From IMG/VR virus record IMGVR_UViG_3300043395_003236, positions 1-40,566 of that record: a stretch of 40,566 bases of DNA; one strand, 5' to 3'. Under the pieces are notes generated by a model. The model saw only the letters and a program-made list of their open reading frames with translations, did not search any database and was not told the origin of the DNA. The stretch's first letter is position 1. Each line of letters opens with the position of its first letter. This document shows positions 28,020 to 35,743 of the stretch, one piece after another. The position numbers were made by a program, and so were the translations under genes. The stretch comes from a virus.

Positions 28020-29204
28020 ATGACGCAGGCGACGGCAGAACTGACTCGGGCCGAGTATCCGGCCTCGAGGGCTTCGACGAAGGGCATCTTTGCCCTGGAA
28101 TACATGCGGGGGCTTCCGCCAGAAGGGCTGACGGCTGCGGAGCGGGTTTTCCTGCATCACGTCGTCACGACTGAGGACGCGGCGTACTACCGCGGCCCGG
28201 TGACCTTCTGGCTCCGGCAGCTTGCCGGAATCATCGGCTGCTCGACCGATACGGTCGCAAGGGTTCGTCAGCGGCTGATTGACGGCGGCTGGCTTGCCTA
28301 CATCCCCCCAGATGCTCCCCGACTCCCCGGCCGCTATTGGGTGATTCAGCGGGAAGATCCCGAGCGGGATTTTGACCGCACTGGTGCGGCTAAACCGGGC
28401 CGGTTTGACCGCTCTGTTGCGGCCCATTCTACCCTATGCCCTAGAACAGATACCTCGGGCCGGAGGCCCGAGGCCGGAGGGCGGCCCCCAAAGGCCGTCC
28501 CCCACCGGCCTACGGGCCACACCGGCCCTGCAGCGCTGGATCAGGAAACGCAGTCCTTTGAGCAGCAGGCACCGGGCCGGCTGCCGCCTCAAACCCCCAA
28601 AGCGGCCCACAGGCCGCCTGAGAAGCCGGAAGGCGACCGAATGAACGAACCAAACACCGAAACGCCCCAGACGGCCGCTAATGCGACGACGCGAAGCGAA
28701 ACGCCACCTTTCCCCCTGCTGACCGCGGCCGCGGCCGAGTGGGCGGAGTTGATGGGTGAAAACCCGGTGCCTGCCTGCCTGGCTGAGTTCCAACTGGAAT
28801 TGCTGGATTGGGCTCGGTACCGGCGAAGCAGCCTCGGGCCGAACTGGGATCCCTTCTGCCTCGAGCCGGATCTGGTCAGGGCGGCCCGTATCGGCTGCAA
28901 ACTGAAGACGGCCGTTGATTGGGCGATCAGGATGCGGAAGGACAAGATCCCGGATCCGAAGCACGAGTGTGACCTCCCGATGGAGCGACTCGCCTCCTGG
29001 CATCGGCTGAGGCTGCGGGCTGACAGCGAAGGCTGGACCGGGCTCGACGATCGCACTCGCCGGCTGCTGAAGCGAGTGGGGGAGGCTGAGGGCTTCCACG
29101 GCAAAGAAGAATTCCTGGCGGCCCTGACGACCGACAGCGGCCGTCATGACCTGAAGCGAGCGGTGGCGTATTTCAAGGCCTTGGACGAGGAAACGAAGCG
29201 ATGA
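28020..29204 (+). CDS. Replication initiator, lambda O-like candidate
   Basis: A 394-residue protein. Residues about 36-110 contain a winged helix (WLRQLAGIIGCSTDTVARVRQRLIDGGWLAYI, 64-95), as in phage initiators. Residues about 115-215 are Pro/Arg-rich and probably disordered; the DNA coding this part carries two 20 bp iteron-like repeats. Residues about 220-394 form a helical C-terminal domain that would recruit the helicase. Position before a DnaB-type helicase gene supports an initiator or loader. ATG 28020 follows GGAG; a GTG in frame at 27981 lies inside the terminator stem region and is rejected. It overlaps the next gene by ATGA. The O-like call rests on architecture and context. Confidence 0.6.
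   Translation: MTQATAELTRAEYPASRASTKGIFALEYMRGLPPEGLTAAERVFLHHVVTTEDAAYYRGPVTFWLRQLAGIIGCSTDTVARVRQRLIDGGWLAYIPPDAPRLPGRYWVIQREDPERDFDRTGAAKPGRFDRSVAAHSTLCPRTDTSGRRPEAGGRPPKAVPHRPTGHTGPAALDQETQSFEQQAPGRLPPQTPKAAHRPPEKPEGDRMNEPNTETPQTAANATTRSETPPFPLLTAAAAEWAELMGENPVPACLAEFQLELLDWARYRRSSLGPNWDPFCLEPDLVRAARIGCKLKTAVDWAIRMRKDKIPDPKHECDLPMERLASWHRLRLRADSEGWTGLDDRTRRLLKRVGEAEGFHGKEEFLAALTTDSGRHDLKRAVAYFKALDEETKR
28371..28423 (+). repeat. Two iteron-like direct repeats inside the initiator gene
   Basis: TTTGACCGCACTGGTGCGGC (28371-28390) and TTTGACCGCTCTGTTGCGGC (28404-28423) are identical at 18 of 20 positions, 33 bp apart, and each holds a CCGC/GCGG dyad. In lambda, the origin iterons lie inside gene O; these are a candidate equivalent. 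They encode a repeated FDR peptide, so coding duplication is the alternative. Confidence 0.45.
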
Positions 29205-30103
29205 ACGTTGGTGACCGGGTGATCTATCCGAAGTTCCTGAACGGGACGGAGAAGCCGATAGGGGTCTACACGGAAGAAGCGGCGTGGAAGCGAAGTGATC
29301 ATTTCACTGAGCAGAAACGCGGCATCCTGACGTCGGTGCATGGCGATACTGCCTATGCCAAGTTTGATCACGGCGGCGGGGTGCTGGCGAATCAAACCGA
29401 CTTCATCGCGACGGACCTCGACGGGCGGCCGCGGCCGGGGGATCCGCACGAGACCTGGCTGGTCTACGCTGACATGCTGGAGGACGCCGGAGACAGCGAC
29501 TGCGAGCGGTGGCGTGATGCCTACGCGATCTCCGGCGAAGGGATGGTCCTGCAGGCGAAGTTCGACCTGCTGCTCAAATACGGCTACTGGCCGCGGGCGG
29601 TCACTGGCAAGAGGCTGACACTGAGGCGTGGTTTGTACGAGACGACCGTCGACCACATGTACGGCATCTGCCTTTTTTGGTGGGGCTTCGGGCCGGGCGG
29701 CAGCGAGCGGCAGTACGAGCGGCGGCTGGAAGTGCTGCGATCAGCGGCCGCCTCCACGGACCTTATCCATCCCTTCGAGGCATCGTTCGAACCGACGAAC
29801 GGCGTTCGCCACACCGACGCGAGCGGTAACCGAGGATCCAATCCCTACATCATGCCGGCTATGCGGCATCTCGCAGAGATGCTCGTTTGGTGCTTTCGGC
29901 CGATGGCCTACGACCGAGCACTTGCCGGCGAGGTCGTCGAGCCAGTTGGGCTGCAGTTAGTGGAGACGGTTTTCTTCATGACGGAGCAATCAGTCATGAC
30001 GGAGCAGCTGATCGAGCAACCGCTCAGAAACTTTCGGATCTATGCCGACAACGGGGTTCATCTGATGAAGCATCCCGGCATCATCAAAGCAGGTGAAACA
30101 TGA
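29201..30103 (+). CDS. Hypothetical protein with TIGR02996-like segment
   Basis: A 300-residue protein between initiator and helicase genes, joined to both by ATGA overlaps. Residues about 80-106 (GDPHETWLVYADMLEDAGDSD and following) resemble the TIGR02996 repeat-companion domain, whose core is a LVYADWLEERGD-like motif typical of Planctomycetes. The N-terminal 70 residues form a beta-rich part (GDRVIYPKF...GILTSVHGDTAYAKF) like an SH3-type barrel. The C-terminal half contains Trp-rich segments and a helical end. It is unrecognised as a whole; a helicase-loader role is possible only by position. Confidence 0.55.
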   Translation: MNVGDRVIYPKFLNGTEKPIGVYTEEAAWKRSDHFTEQKRGILTSVHGDTAYAKFDHGGGVLANQTDFIATDLDGRPRPGDPHETWLVYADMLEDAGDSDCERWRDAYAISGEGMVLQAKFDLLLKYGYWPRAVTGKRLTLRRGLYETTVDHMYGICLFWWGFGPGGSERQYERRLEVLRSAAASTDLIHPFEASFEPTNGVRHTDASGNRGSNPYIMPAMRHLAEMLVWCFRPMAYDRALAGEVVEPVGLQLVETVFFMTEQSVMTEQLIEQPLRNFRIYADNGVHLMKHPGIIKAGET

Positions 30104-31272
30104 GCGACAGACGTGATCTGGAGTTTCTGGTGTTGTGCGCGGCGTGTGACCGCGGTGGCCTCGAGGCAGCGATGATGTACATCGACGACGGCTGCTTCGC
30201 TCACGATGACCTCCGGGGAATCTGGAAGGTGATCATGAAGCTCCGGGCGACGGGCATCGACGGAGTGGACTACGCGATGCTTGCGGATGCCGTCAGCGAT
30301 GCCGGCATCGATGTGGCGAAGGACTACCTGCAGCGAATCGCCTCAGCCGCATGGGAGGCCGGGCACGCGCAGTATCATGCAAGGCGGCTTCGCGACGTCG
30401 TCAGGGCTGATCGCCTGAGGCTGCTCGGCATGAAGATGGAACGGATGACGGTGGCACCGGATGATGTTGTCAGGGAACTGAAGCAGGATCTCGATGACAT
30501 CACGGGCGAGGCTGAGTCAGGCGAGCAATCGATCGGGCAACTGCTCCTTGCACCGACGATCGCCTCAGTGATTGTTCCCACCGGCTTCCCGATCCTCGAT
30601 CAGAAACTCGGCGGCGGCCTGCGGTCGAAGCAGCTGCTCGTTATTGGCGGCCGGCCAGGTACCGGCAAGACCAGTTTGATGGGCCAGATGGCCGCGCAGA
30701 TGGCGATGGCCGGCTACCGCACGATGCTGGTCACCATCGAGATGTCAGGCCGTGAGATGGTCAGCCGGCTGAAGCGAGCGGTCTCCGTCGAGCGACTGAG
30801 CGAACTGCAGTTGTTCATACGGGACGACCTCGATCACTTTCACCAGATCGACTCAGCCTGCAGGACGGCGATCAGGCAGCGGGGGCTGCATGCTGTTTTT
30901 GTGGACTACATCCAGCGGGTATCGGTGCCCGGTCAGGAGAACCGCGAAAAGGAGATCCGCATGATCAGTTCGGGCTTGAAAGATTTGGCGAGGCATTGCA
31001 ACATCCCCGTCGTCGCGGGCAGTCAGTTGAAACGGGGTGAAGGTCGACCGAAGTTGTCGGACCTTCGTGAGTCAGGGGCAATCGAGCAGGATGCTGACGT
31101 AGTGATCCTTCTGGGGCATCACGACGACGGCGAGGGGCTGCGAACCTTTGATGTAGCGAAGCAACGCAACGGAGCGACCAGTCAGAACGATATCGCGTTT
31201 GACGGGCCTCGCACTTGGTTCTCAGAGGTGGTCTCTGAGACCGTCAGTCCTGCGGCATACGACAATTGGTGA
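30100..31272 (+). CDS. dnaB: Replicative DNA helicase, DnaB-like
   Basis: A 390-residue ring helicase. The N-terminal domain (about 1-110) is short and helical as in DnaB. The RecA-like domain has Walker A GGRPGTGKTS (183-192, Lys190), Walker B AVFVDY (265-270), SQLKR (308-312) and DLRESGAIEQDADVV (321-335), which matches the DnaB signature with the acidic/Gln motif; KQRNGAT completes the C-terminal part. It unwinds the template 5'-3' at the fork and recruits primase. The protein is somewhat shorter than bacterial DnaB (about 470), as common in phages. It follows by ATGA overlap and is the last gene of the replication operon before a small gene and a terminator. Confidence 0.9.
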   Translation: MSDRRDLEFLVLCAACDRGGLEAAMMYIDDGCFAHDDLRGIWKVIMKLRATGIDGVDYAMLADAVSDAGIDVAKDYLQRIASAAWEAGHAQYHARRLRDVVRADRLRLLGMKMERMTVAPDDVVRELKQDLDDITGEAESGEQSIGQLLLAPTIASVIVPTGFPILDQKLGGGLRSKQLLVIGGRPGTGKTSLMGQMAAQMAMAGYRTMLVTIEMSGREMVSRLKRAVSVERLSELQLFIRDDLDHFHQIDSACRTAIRQRGLHAVFVDYIQRVSVPGQENREKEIRMISSGLKDLARHCNIPVVAGSQLKRGEGRPKLSDLRESGAIEQDADVVILLGHHDDGEGLRTFDVAKQRNGATSQNDIAFDGPRTWFSEVVSETVSPAAYDNW

Positions 31273-31285
31273 AGAAGGAAAAAAC

Positions 31286-31621
31286 ATGAGCACACCGAAC
31301 CCGGCGACCGGCCGTGCACTGATCGACACTGCTATCGATGCCTGTTACCTGGGGTTTGACCGGCAGTTCAGCGGGATCATCGACCAGGCCGTCGAGGCCT
31401 TGGCTCCTGAATTGCAGAAGGTAAAGGAGGCAGACGAGCAGCGGCGTTCCAAAGCACAGGGCGTCATCAACGATGTCATCAGCAAGATCGGAAAGGCCCT
31501 CGGAGTGGAGCCGGGTAGCATGCGACCGATCAGCAAGGAGCGGGCTACAGAGATGATCGACAAAGGGACGGAGGTCACATCGGTGTCGATGCCGATCAGT
31601 ATCGACGAAGCCTCAGCCTGA
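31286..31621 (+). CDS. Hypothetical protein
   Basis: A 111-residue protein with AAGGA before ATG 31286. It is helical (ALIDTAIDACYLGF, IIDQAVEALAPELQKVKEADEQRRSKAQGVI) with a beta-like C-terminus (EVTSVSMPIS). Not recognised. It lies thirteen bases behind the helicase gene and just before a stem-loop, so it probably closes that operon. Confidence 0.55.
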   Translation: MSTPNPATGRALIDTAIDACYLGFDRQFSGIIDQAVEALAPELQKVKEADEQRRSKAQGVINDVISKIGKALGVEPGSMRPISKERATEMIDKGTEVTSVSMPISIDEASA

Positions 31622-31639
31622 CGGCACTCGGTGTGTGGT

Positions 31640-31688
31640 GGGGCCGGTCGATCGTTCGGGTTGTCTCCCGCGACCGGCCCCCTTCTCG
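31640..31688 (+). terminator. Strong stem-loop after the replication operon
   Basis: GGGGCCGGTCG (31640-31650) and CGACCGGCCCC (31671-31681) form a perfect eleven-base stem with a 20-base loop, followed by CTTCTCGTTT. The T-tract is weak, so this may be a terminator or a 3' stabilising hairpin. Confidence 0.55.
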
Positions 31689-31710
31689 TTTGGAATGAAA
31701 GGCAGAGATC

Positions 31711-31809
31711 ATGAGTCAGGCGGGAAAACGGGATTGGACGAAGGGGCTGAGTCCAATCGCCTTGCGAATAGCAAACAAGGTGCAGTCCCACGTGGAACAG
31801 GCTATGTGA
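31711..31809 (+). CDS. 32-residue basic peptide candidate
   Basis: A 32-codon frame with AAAGG upstream of ATG 31711. The peptide (MSQAGKRDWTKGLSPIALRI and so on) is basic and could form a helix. Its TGA overlaps the ATG of an eleven-codon frame (31809-31844). Nothing else supports it, and it lies at the edge of a structured non-coding region, so expression is uncertain. Confidence 0.3.
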   Translation: MSQAGKRDWTKGLSPIALRIANKVQSHVEQAM

Positions 31810-31883
31810 TGAAGCCGTTTGAACAGCAGGTGGATCAGGCATAGACTGAGGCCGCGGGGGGCTGAGAAAGACAATGGGAAGCG

Positions 31884-32022
31884 GCTGCCTGCCTGGCATC
31901 GGATTGAGTCCTCGACCTGCATCAGCCCCGACAACGGCGAGTAGAATTCTCCATCCAGGCAGGCAGCATGCCTTACAAGTTTCATCGAGGGAGCGTCCCT
32001 CGTTTCACCGGGGCGACGCCCC
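31884..32022 (+). ncRNA. Structured intergenic element, possible RNA
   Basis: A 13-base perfect inverted repeat GCTGCCTGCCTGG (31884-31896)/CCAGGCAGGCAGC (31955-31967) encloses a 58-base interior that can fold further: CTCG (31911-31914) with CGAG (31938-31941), and a small CCG-ACAA-CGG hairpin inside. Two further stems follow, CGAGGGA/TCCCTCG (31986-32002) and GGGGC/GCCCC (32010-32022). No tRNA T-arm or other tRNA features are seen. It could be an untranslated leader of the next gene, a small RNA, or an origin or packaging element. Confidence 0.35.
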
Positions 32023-32042
32023 AAAACCTGAAGGAGTGACTG

Positions 32043-32636
32043 ATGACAGATTCCAAAAACCGAGTTCACCGTATGCAGGTGTTCAAGGAACATTCACGAC
32101 GCATTGCCTACGCGGCCGGGGCAAAGCTCGGCTTTGACCCGGTGACCATCACGGCGATCGCCACGATGATCACTCAGATCTTCAACCTTGTGACCTCCTG
32201 CGCTCGCAGAAACGTCGACCCGGATCCGGATACCCTTTCCGAATCAATTCACGCGGTGTGCGAATCACCAACCAAGCGACGCAACATGCGGAACAAACTG
32301 GCTCGCCGGGTGGCGGGCTCTTCTGACGTTCCGTTGACTGGTGAGCAGGCAAAGGTGATTGCTGACTGCTGGCTCGACGAAACTCTGGCGGCCCATCCGC
32401 GACGAGTGGCAGCGATCGCACAGGCGGTGCGGCAAGACGAGTATGACAACGCGGAGGCCGTTCCTCAGGACTTCGTTGTCGATCAGTACATCGACGTCGA
32501 CCTGATGAACCGTGAGATTAACCAGCAGCCTCAGGCCTTCACGGTGGCACCGAAGGTTTACAATCCACCGGCCGAAGCAGCACCAGCGGCGGCTGAGTCA
32601 GCGGTTGACGTCCAGCCGGAGGGGCCGACAGCGTAA
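32043..32636 (+). CDS. Hypothetical protein downstream of the structured region
   Basis: A 197-residue protein with AAGGAG upstream of ATG 32043. Residues about 1-110 are helical with basic patches (KNRVHRMQVFKEHSRRIAYAAG, SPTKRRNMRNKLARRVAG). Residues about 28-50 are hydrophobic (VTITAIATMITQIFNLVTSC), resembling an amphipathic or membrane-associated helix. The last 60 residues are Pro/Ala-rich and disordered. No family match. It is isolated between a structured leader and two hairpins and so may be regulated on its own. Confidence 0.5.
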   Translation: MTDSKNRVHRMQVFKEHSRRIAYAAGAKLGFDPVTITAIATMITQIFNLVTSCARRNVDPDPDTLSESIHAVCESPTKRRNMRNKLARRVAGSSDVPLTGEQAKVIADCWLDETLAAHPRRVAAIAQAVRQDEYDNAEAVPQDFVVDQYIDVDLMNREINQQPQAFTVAPKVYNPPAEAAPAAAESAVDVQPEGPTA

Positions 32637-32673
32637 AACCGGTCGGTAGTGTTTGCAGCTTCGACCGACCAGT

Positions 32674-32704
32674 CCCGTCAGGGGTGTGCCCTGACGGGTT
32701 TTTT
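32674..32704 (+). terminator. Terminator
   Basis: CCCGTCAGGG (32674-32683) and CCCTGACGGG (32689-32698) form a perfect ten-base stem with a GTGTG loop and six Ts. A preceding GGTCGGT/ACCGACC pair (about 32641-32670) makes a second hairpin. Confidence 0.88.
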
Positions 32705-32725
32705 CATGCCTCGGGAGTTTCCGAT

Positions 32726-33574
32726 ATGAATCGAATCGTTTGTTTTTGTGTCATCATGGCGGCGGCCGTGGCGAGAGGCCAAGACCAGATCCCGGCAGTT
32801 ATCTGGCCGGTCACGGTCAGCCCTGCGGTGCCTGTCGTGCAGCCGGAGCCGGCAGCGGTGGTGAAGGTGCCTTTCGATCAGGCCTTTGTCATCGCCTGCC
32901 GGCAACGGATGTTTGCTTTCACATCGCCGATGGACGTCGCCGATGTTACTGAGTCAGCCGGCCCTCTGACGATGATTGCCACCTTTGCCGGGGGCAGCGG
33001 CCGGCGAGAGACGCGTCACTTCGACGCACCGTGGGTTTACGTCCTCGAGCCAAAAAAGGCCGGCACCGTCGAGGTGATCCTTGTGCCATACGGGGCTGAG
33101 GATGACTCGGGGAACGCTCGTCAGACGCTGGAGGTCACCGAGCCGCGGCCGGGGCCGGAGCCAAAACCTGTCGATCCCGTCGAACCGGTGGATCCGGAGC
33201 CTCAGCCTCAGCCGGTGAAGGAGTTCGGCAAGCTGCAGGTGCTGATCGTCGAAGAGACGGCTGACCGGTCGGAGATCAACCTGAAGAAGCCGGGCCAACT
33301 GACGGCTATGATGTCGATTGCTGTGCGAGAATATCTCAAGACGCACGGTAAACTGACGGACGGCCAAGCAGATTATGCGAAGCTCGATAAAGACAACGAG
33401 CCGGGGCAATCTTCCGCGGCCTGGCTGCAGGCGGCATGGCGGGAGTGGAAGGCTCGGGGCAACGGCAAGACGCCATTCCTCGTTTTGTCGAACGGCAAGC
33501 GGGGCATCGCGACACCAATGCCTGAGTCAGAAGAAGCGTTTCTTTCACTGCTCAAAGAATACGGAGGCGAATGA
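32726..33574 (+). CDS. Exported two-domain protein with proline-rich linker
   Basis: A 282-residue protein beginning with a signal peptide (MNRIVCFCVIMAAAVARG, cleavage probable near residue 18). Residues about 45-138 are a beta-rich domain, 139-166 a Pro/Glu/Asp-rich linker (PGPEPKPVDPVEPVD), and 167-282 an alpha/beta domain beginning KLQVLIVEETADRS. The end KTPFLVLSNGKRG plus a final helix resembles the cis-Pro strand and last helix of thioredoxin folds, but it has no CxxC. Start 32726 follows GGGAG, right after a terminator. It is coupled to the papain-like gene, so both may act outside the cytoplasm. Confidence 0.6.
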   Translation: MNRIVCFCVIMAAAVARGQDQIPAVIWPVTVSPAVPVVQPEPAAVVKVPFDQAFVIACRQRMFAFTSPMDVADVTESAGPLTMIATFAGGSGRRETRHFDAPWVYVLEPKKAGTVEVILVPYGAEDDSGNARQTLEVTEPRPGPEPKPVDPVEPVDPEPQPQPVKEFGKLQVLIVEETADRSEINLKKPGQLTAMMSIAVREYLKTHGKLTDGQADYAKLDKDNEPGQSSAAWLQAAWREWKARGNGKTPFLVLSNGKRGIATPMPESEEAFLSLLKEYGGE

Positions 33575-34359
33575 TGTATCTGATTTCCGATCACACCCCG
33601 ATCACGCAACTGAACCTCGACGGCGGCCTGCTGGCACGAGACTGGACGCGGGTTCCTCTGGGATCGATTCCCGGCGTACCGATTCTCGGAGCCTCGGACG
33701 TCACTCGGATCCCAATGGAAGCCTGGCCGGACCTGATTGCCGATCGTCGCCGGCGAAAGGCGACGCTGAAGGCCATGTGGCAGGCGTCCCGTATCGGAGT
33801 CTGGAACCAGAGCAGCCTCCGGTATTGTCACTCCTTCTCGACGGCAATGGGCGTGGCGTTCTGGCGTGAGCAGCAGGGGCTGCCGTTCGTCGAACTCTCG
33901 CCATCGTCAGTGGCCGCACCGATCACCGGGTACCAGAACAAGGGCTGGTACATCGACGGTGCCCTCGAGCAGGCGGTAAAGGTGGGAGTGGCAACGACCG
34001 AGTTTGTACCGCGAGGCACGAGTCGCCGAGCCGACTTCAAGCCGGGGTGGGAAGCCTCAGCCGCAAAGAACCGGGTGGTGGAGTGGGCTGAAGGCCGGAG
34101 CCGCGACATTGTCCTGCAGGGCACGCTGCTGCTGAACGGCATGGGCTACGTCGCCGGCCTGAACTGGTGGGGTCATGCGATCTGGTGCGTTGAACTCCTC
34201 GACCTGGCTCCGGGCAAGCCGGCAACGGACTGGAACCGATACGGGATCGAATACCTGAACTCGTATGGGCGGGAATGGGGCGAAGATGGGTGGGGTGTTC
34301 TCACCGGGCAACGGGCGATCGCCGACTCGATCACGATCCCTCGACAGGTGGTGGTATGA
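33571..34359 (+). CDS. Papain-family cysteine protease
   Basis: A 262-residue protein with all four papain-type active-site residues in order. Gln80 (oxyanion) is six residues before Cys86 (RYCHSFS), as Gln19 and Cys25 are in papain. His202 is in WGHAIWCV, and Asn230 in the NSYGREWGEDGWGVL segment that mirrors papain's NSWG-x-x-WGE-x-G. Residues 1-65 could be a propeptide or N-terminal extension. No signal peptide is visible. The gene is coupled to the exported protein (ATGA) and lies in a region with exported and membrane proteins and no recognised peptidoglycan hydrolase. A lysis role against a protein-containing cell wall, or processing of a host or virion protein, is inferred. Confidence 0.82.
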   Translation: MMYLISDHTPITQLNLDGGLLARDWTRVPLGSIPGVPILGASDVTRIPMEAWPDLIADRRRRKATLKAMWQASRIGVWNQSSLRYCHSFSTAMGVAFWREQQGLPFVELSPSSVAAPITGYQNKGWYIDGALEQAVKVGVATTEFVPRGTSRRADFKPGWEASAAKNRVVEWAEGRSRDIVLQGTLLLNGMGYVAGLNWWGHAIWCVELLDLAPGKPATDWNRYGIEYLNSYGREWGEDGWGVLTGQRAIADSITIPRQVVV

Positions 34360-34661
34360 CGGACTGGAAGGAAAGCACAACCCCGCAGGCGGCCCTGTGT
34401 CGGCGGCGGTTGAAACAGGAGGGAGCGATCGACGTGCGAACGATCGAGAGCGGCGACCTGGTCGACGTCAGCAGCCTAAACCCTGTGCCCGGCCGGCCGT
34501 CGAACTGGATTCGATTGGTCACAGTCAGTCGCGACAAGAAACCGGTCTCGAAGCGTGAGGCCAAAGAAGTAGCTCGAAGTCTTTACCCTGAACCCGACAT
34601 CGTGGATGTCAGCATCGAGCAGAAAATGACAGCCGTCTGGTACGCAACGGAGAAAAGATGA
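34356..34661 (+). CDS. Hypothetical protein
   Basis: A 101-residue protein starting by ATGA overlap with the protease gene and ending by overlap with the next. The N-terminus has a basic helix (AALCRRRLKQEG). The rest has alternating strands and Pro (GDLVDVSSLNPVPGRP, IRLVTVSRDKKPVSK, and a final TAVWYATEKR). It is not recognised. The tight coupling makes it part of the protease operon. Confidence 0.5.
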   Translation: MTDWKESTTPQAALCRRRLKQEGAIDVRTIESGDLVDVSSLNPVPGRPSNWIRLVTVSRDKKPVSKREAKEVARSLYPEPDIVDVSIEQKMTAVWYATEKR

Positions 34662-35158
34662 TGTCGACTGAGCAAAAAACCTGCTGCCGGTGCAATGAGC
34701 CTCTCGAAGGATGGGAGGAAGAGTGGTGCGAGCGCTGCAAGATGGAACGGGAGCAGCGTATTCGCGTGGACGCGAACGGGAACGGCTTTGAGTACATTAT
34801 CGGCCTGACTGACCGAGCGGTGTGTTTGGTCCTGGACTCCGCATGGGCGGATCCGGAGAAGACGATCGAGGCCTTCGAGCGGGCGGGCGTTCAGGCGTTC
34901 GTCCTCACGAACGTTCATGCGGTCGGTGTGACGGAGGGCGGCCCTCAGTTTGTGAGCAGTCGCAACGGGGACTTCGGAACCCTGCGCGACGCGAACGGCA
35001 ACGAGCCGGGCATGGCGATCTGTGCTGACCTGAAGACCGGATGGGTTGGGCACCTCCTGTTTCAGGGCGGCCGCAAGATGATCGAGTTCCGAAGGCATCC
35101 GGCACCGATGACGTTCGAACCGAATGACCGGCGGGTGCGTAGAGACTCGGGGGCCTGA
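34658..35158 (+). CDS. Zinc-ribbon protein, first of a CxxC series
   Basis: A 166-residue protein with an N-terminal zinc-ribbon-like segment (CCRC at 9-12 and C24-x-x-C27). An alpha/beta region follows (residues 38-120, FEYIIGLTDRAVCLVLDSAW) with a GRKMIEFRRHP strand and basic tail. The first of four consecutive genes with CxxC motifs. It is linked by ATGA overlaps on both sides. A nucleic-acid-binding adaptor is possible; function unknown. Confidence 0.5.
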   Translation: MMSTEQKTCCRCNEPLEGWEEEWCERCKMEREQRIRVDANGNGFEYIIGLTDRAVCLVLDSAWADPEKTIEAFERAGVQAFVLTNVHAVGVTEGGPQFVSSRNGDFGTLRDANGNEPGMAICADLKTGWVGHLLFQGGRKMIEFRRHPAPMTFEPNDRRVRRDSGA

Positions 35159-35400
35159 TGGACGGGCGTGATTTGGTGACGAGGGCGGAGGCGGCGGTCA
35201 TGGGGTGCGATCGACGGAAGATCGCGTCCCGTGTCTGCATCATGTGCGGGAAGGCGATCGGCCGGCAGCCGGCACTCGGGTGGACCATCTTCGCGAGGTT
35301 CGGCACGATGCTGTGGCTCCATCGCCGATGCGTGATGGAAGATCGGGTGGGGCATGCACGTGCAAGTGAGCAGAAAAAACCTGTTCGGCGACGACGTTGA
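35158..35400 (+). CDS. Small zinc-finger-like protein
   Basis: An 80-residue basic protein with C27-x-x-C30 (RVCIMCGKAIG) and His55/Cys58 (WLHRRC), a likely single zinc site. The Arg/Lys-rich C-terminus (KKPVRRRR) suits nucleic-acid binding. It starts by ATGA overlap; its end overlaps the next gene by 47 bp in another frame. Not recognised. Confidence 0.5.
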   Translation: MDGRDLVTRAEAAVMGCDRRKIASRVCIMCGKAIGRQPALGWTIFARFGTMLWLHRRCVMEDRVGHARASEQKKPVRRRR

Positions 35401-35743
35401 AGTGCTGACCGTCAAACGTCGAAGAAGGCACATTGTCATGGGCGGCCGGGATCAACGCCGGCTGCTGTGCAACAACTGGCGGGTGGTAGAACACCGGTGC
35501 AGGATGGAGGTGGCCTCGGCGATCGACTGCGCAAACTGCCGGAAGGTGATCCGGATGGTGTTGTTTCAGAACGCAAAGGCGGCGGGCGTGATGCTCGACG
35601 GGCCTGACGCCCTCGAGGTGTTCGCGGACATGCTGCTGGAGATGGCTGAACGGGGTGAGCGAAACGCGATGGTCGCGTATCGCCTGGCAATGGTGGCTTT
35701 GCATGGGAGGGTGATCACGTCGTGGATGAAATCAAGCAAATAG
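35354..35743 (+). CDS. CxxC protein
   Basis: A 129-residue protein with Cys39, Cys49 and C59-x-x-C62 (DCANC) as likely zinc ligands. The N-terminus is basic (KRRRRH) and the C-terminal half is helical (DALEVFADMLLEMAERGERNAM). It overlaps the genes on both sides (47 and 22 bp). Not recognised. Confidence 0.48.
   Translation: MHVQVSRKNLFGDDVEVLTVKRRRRHIVMGGRDQRRLLCNNWRVVEHRCRMEVASAIDCANCRKVIRMVLFQNAKAAGVMLDGPDALEVFADMLLEMAERGERNAMVAYRLAMVALHGRVITSWMKSSK

Noticed and set aside
31884-31967. tRNA gene
   Set aside because: The end stem is 13 bases, there is no T-arm consensus, anticodon arm or CCA-compatible end; the fold does not fit a cloverleaf.
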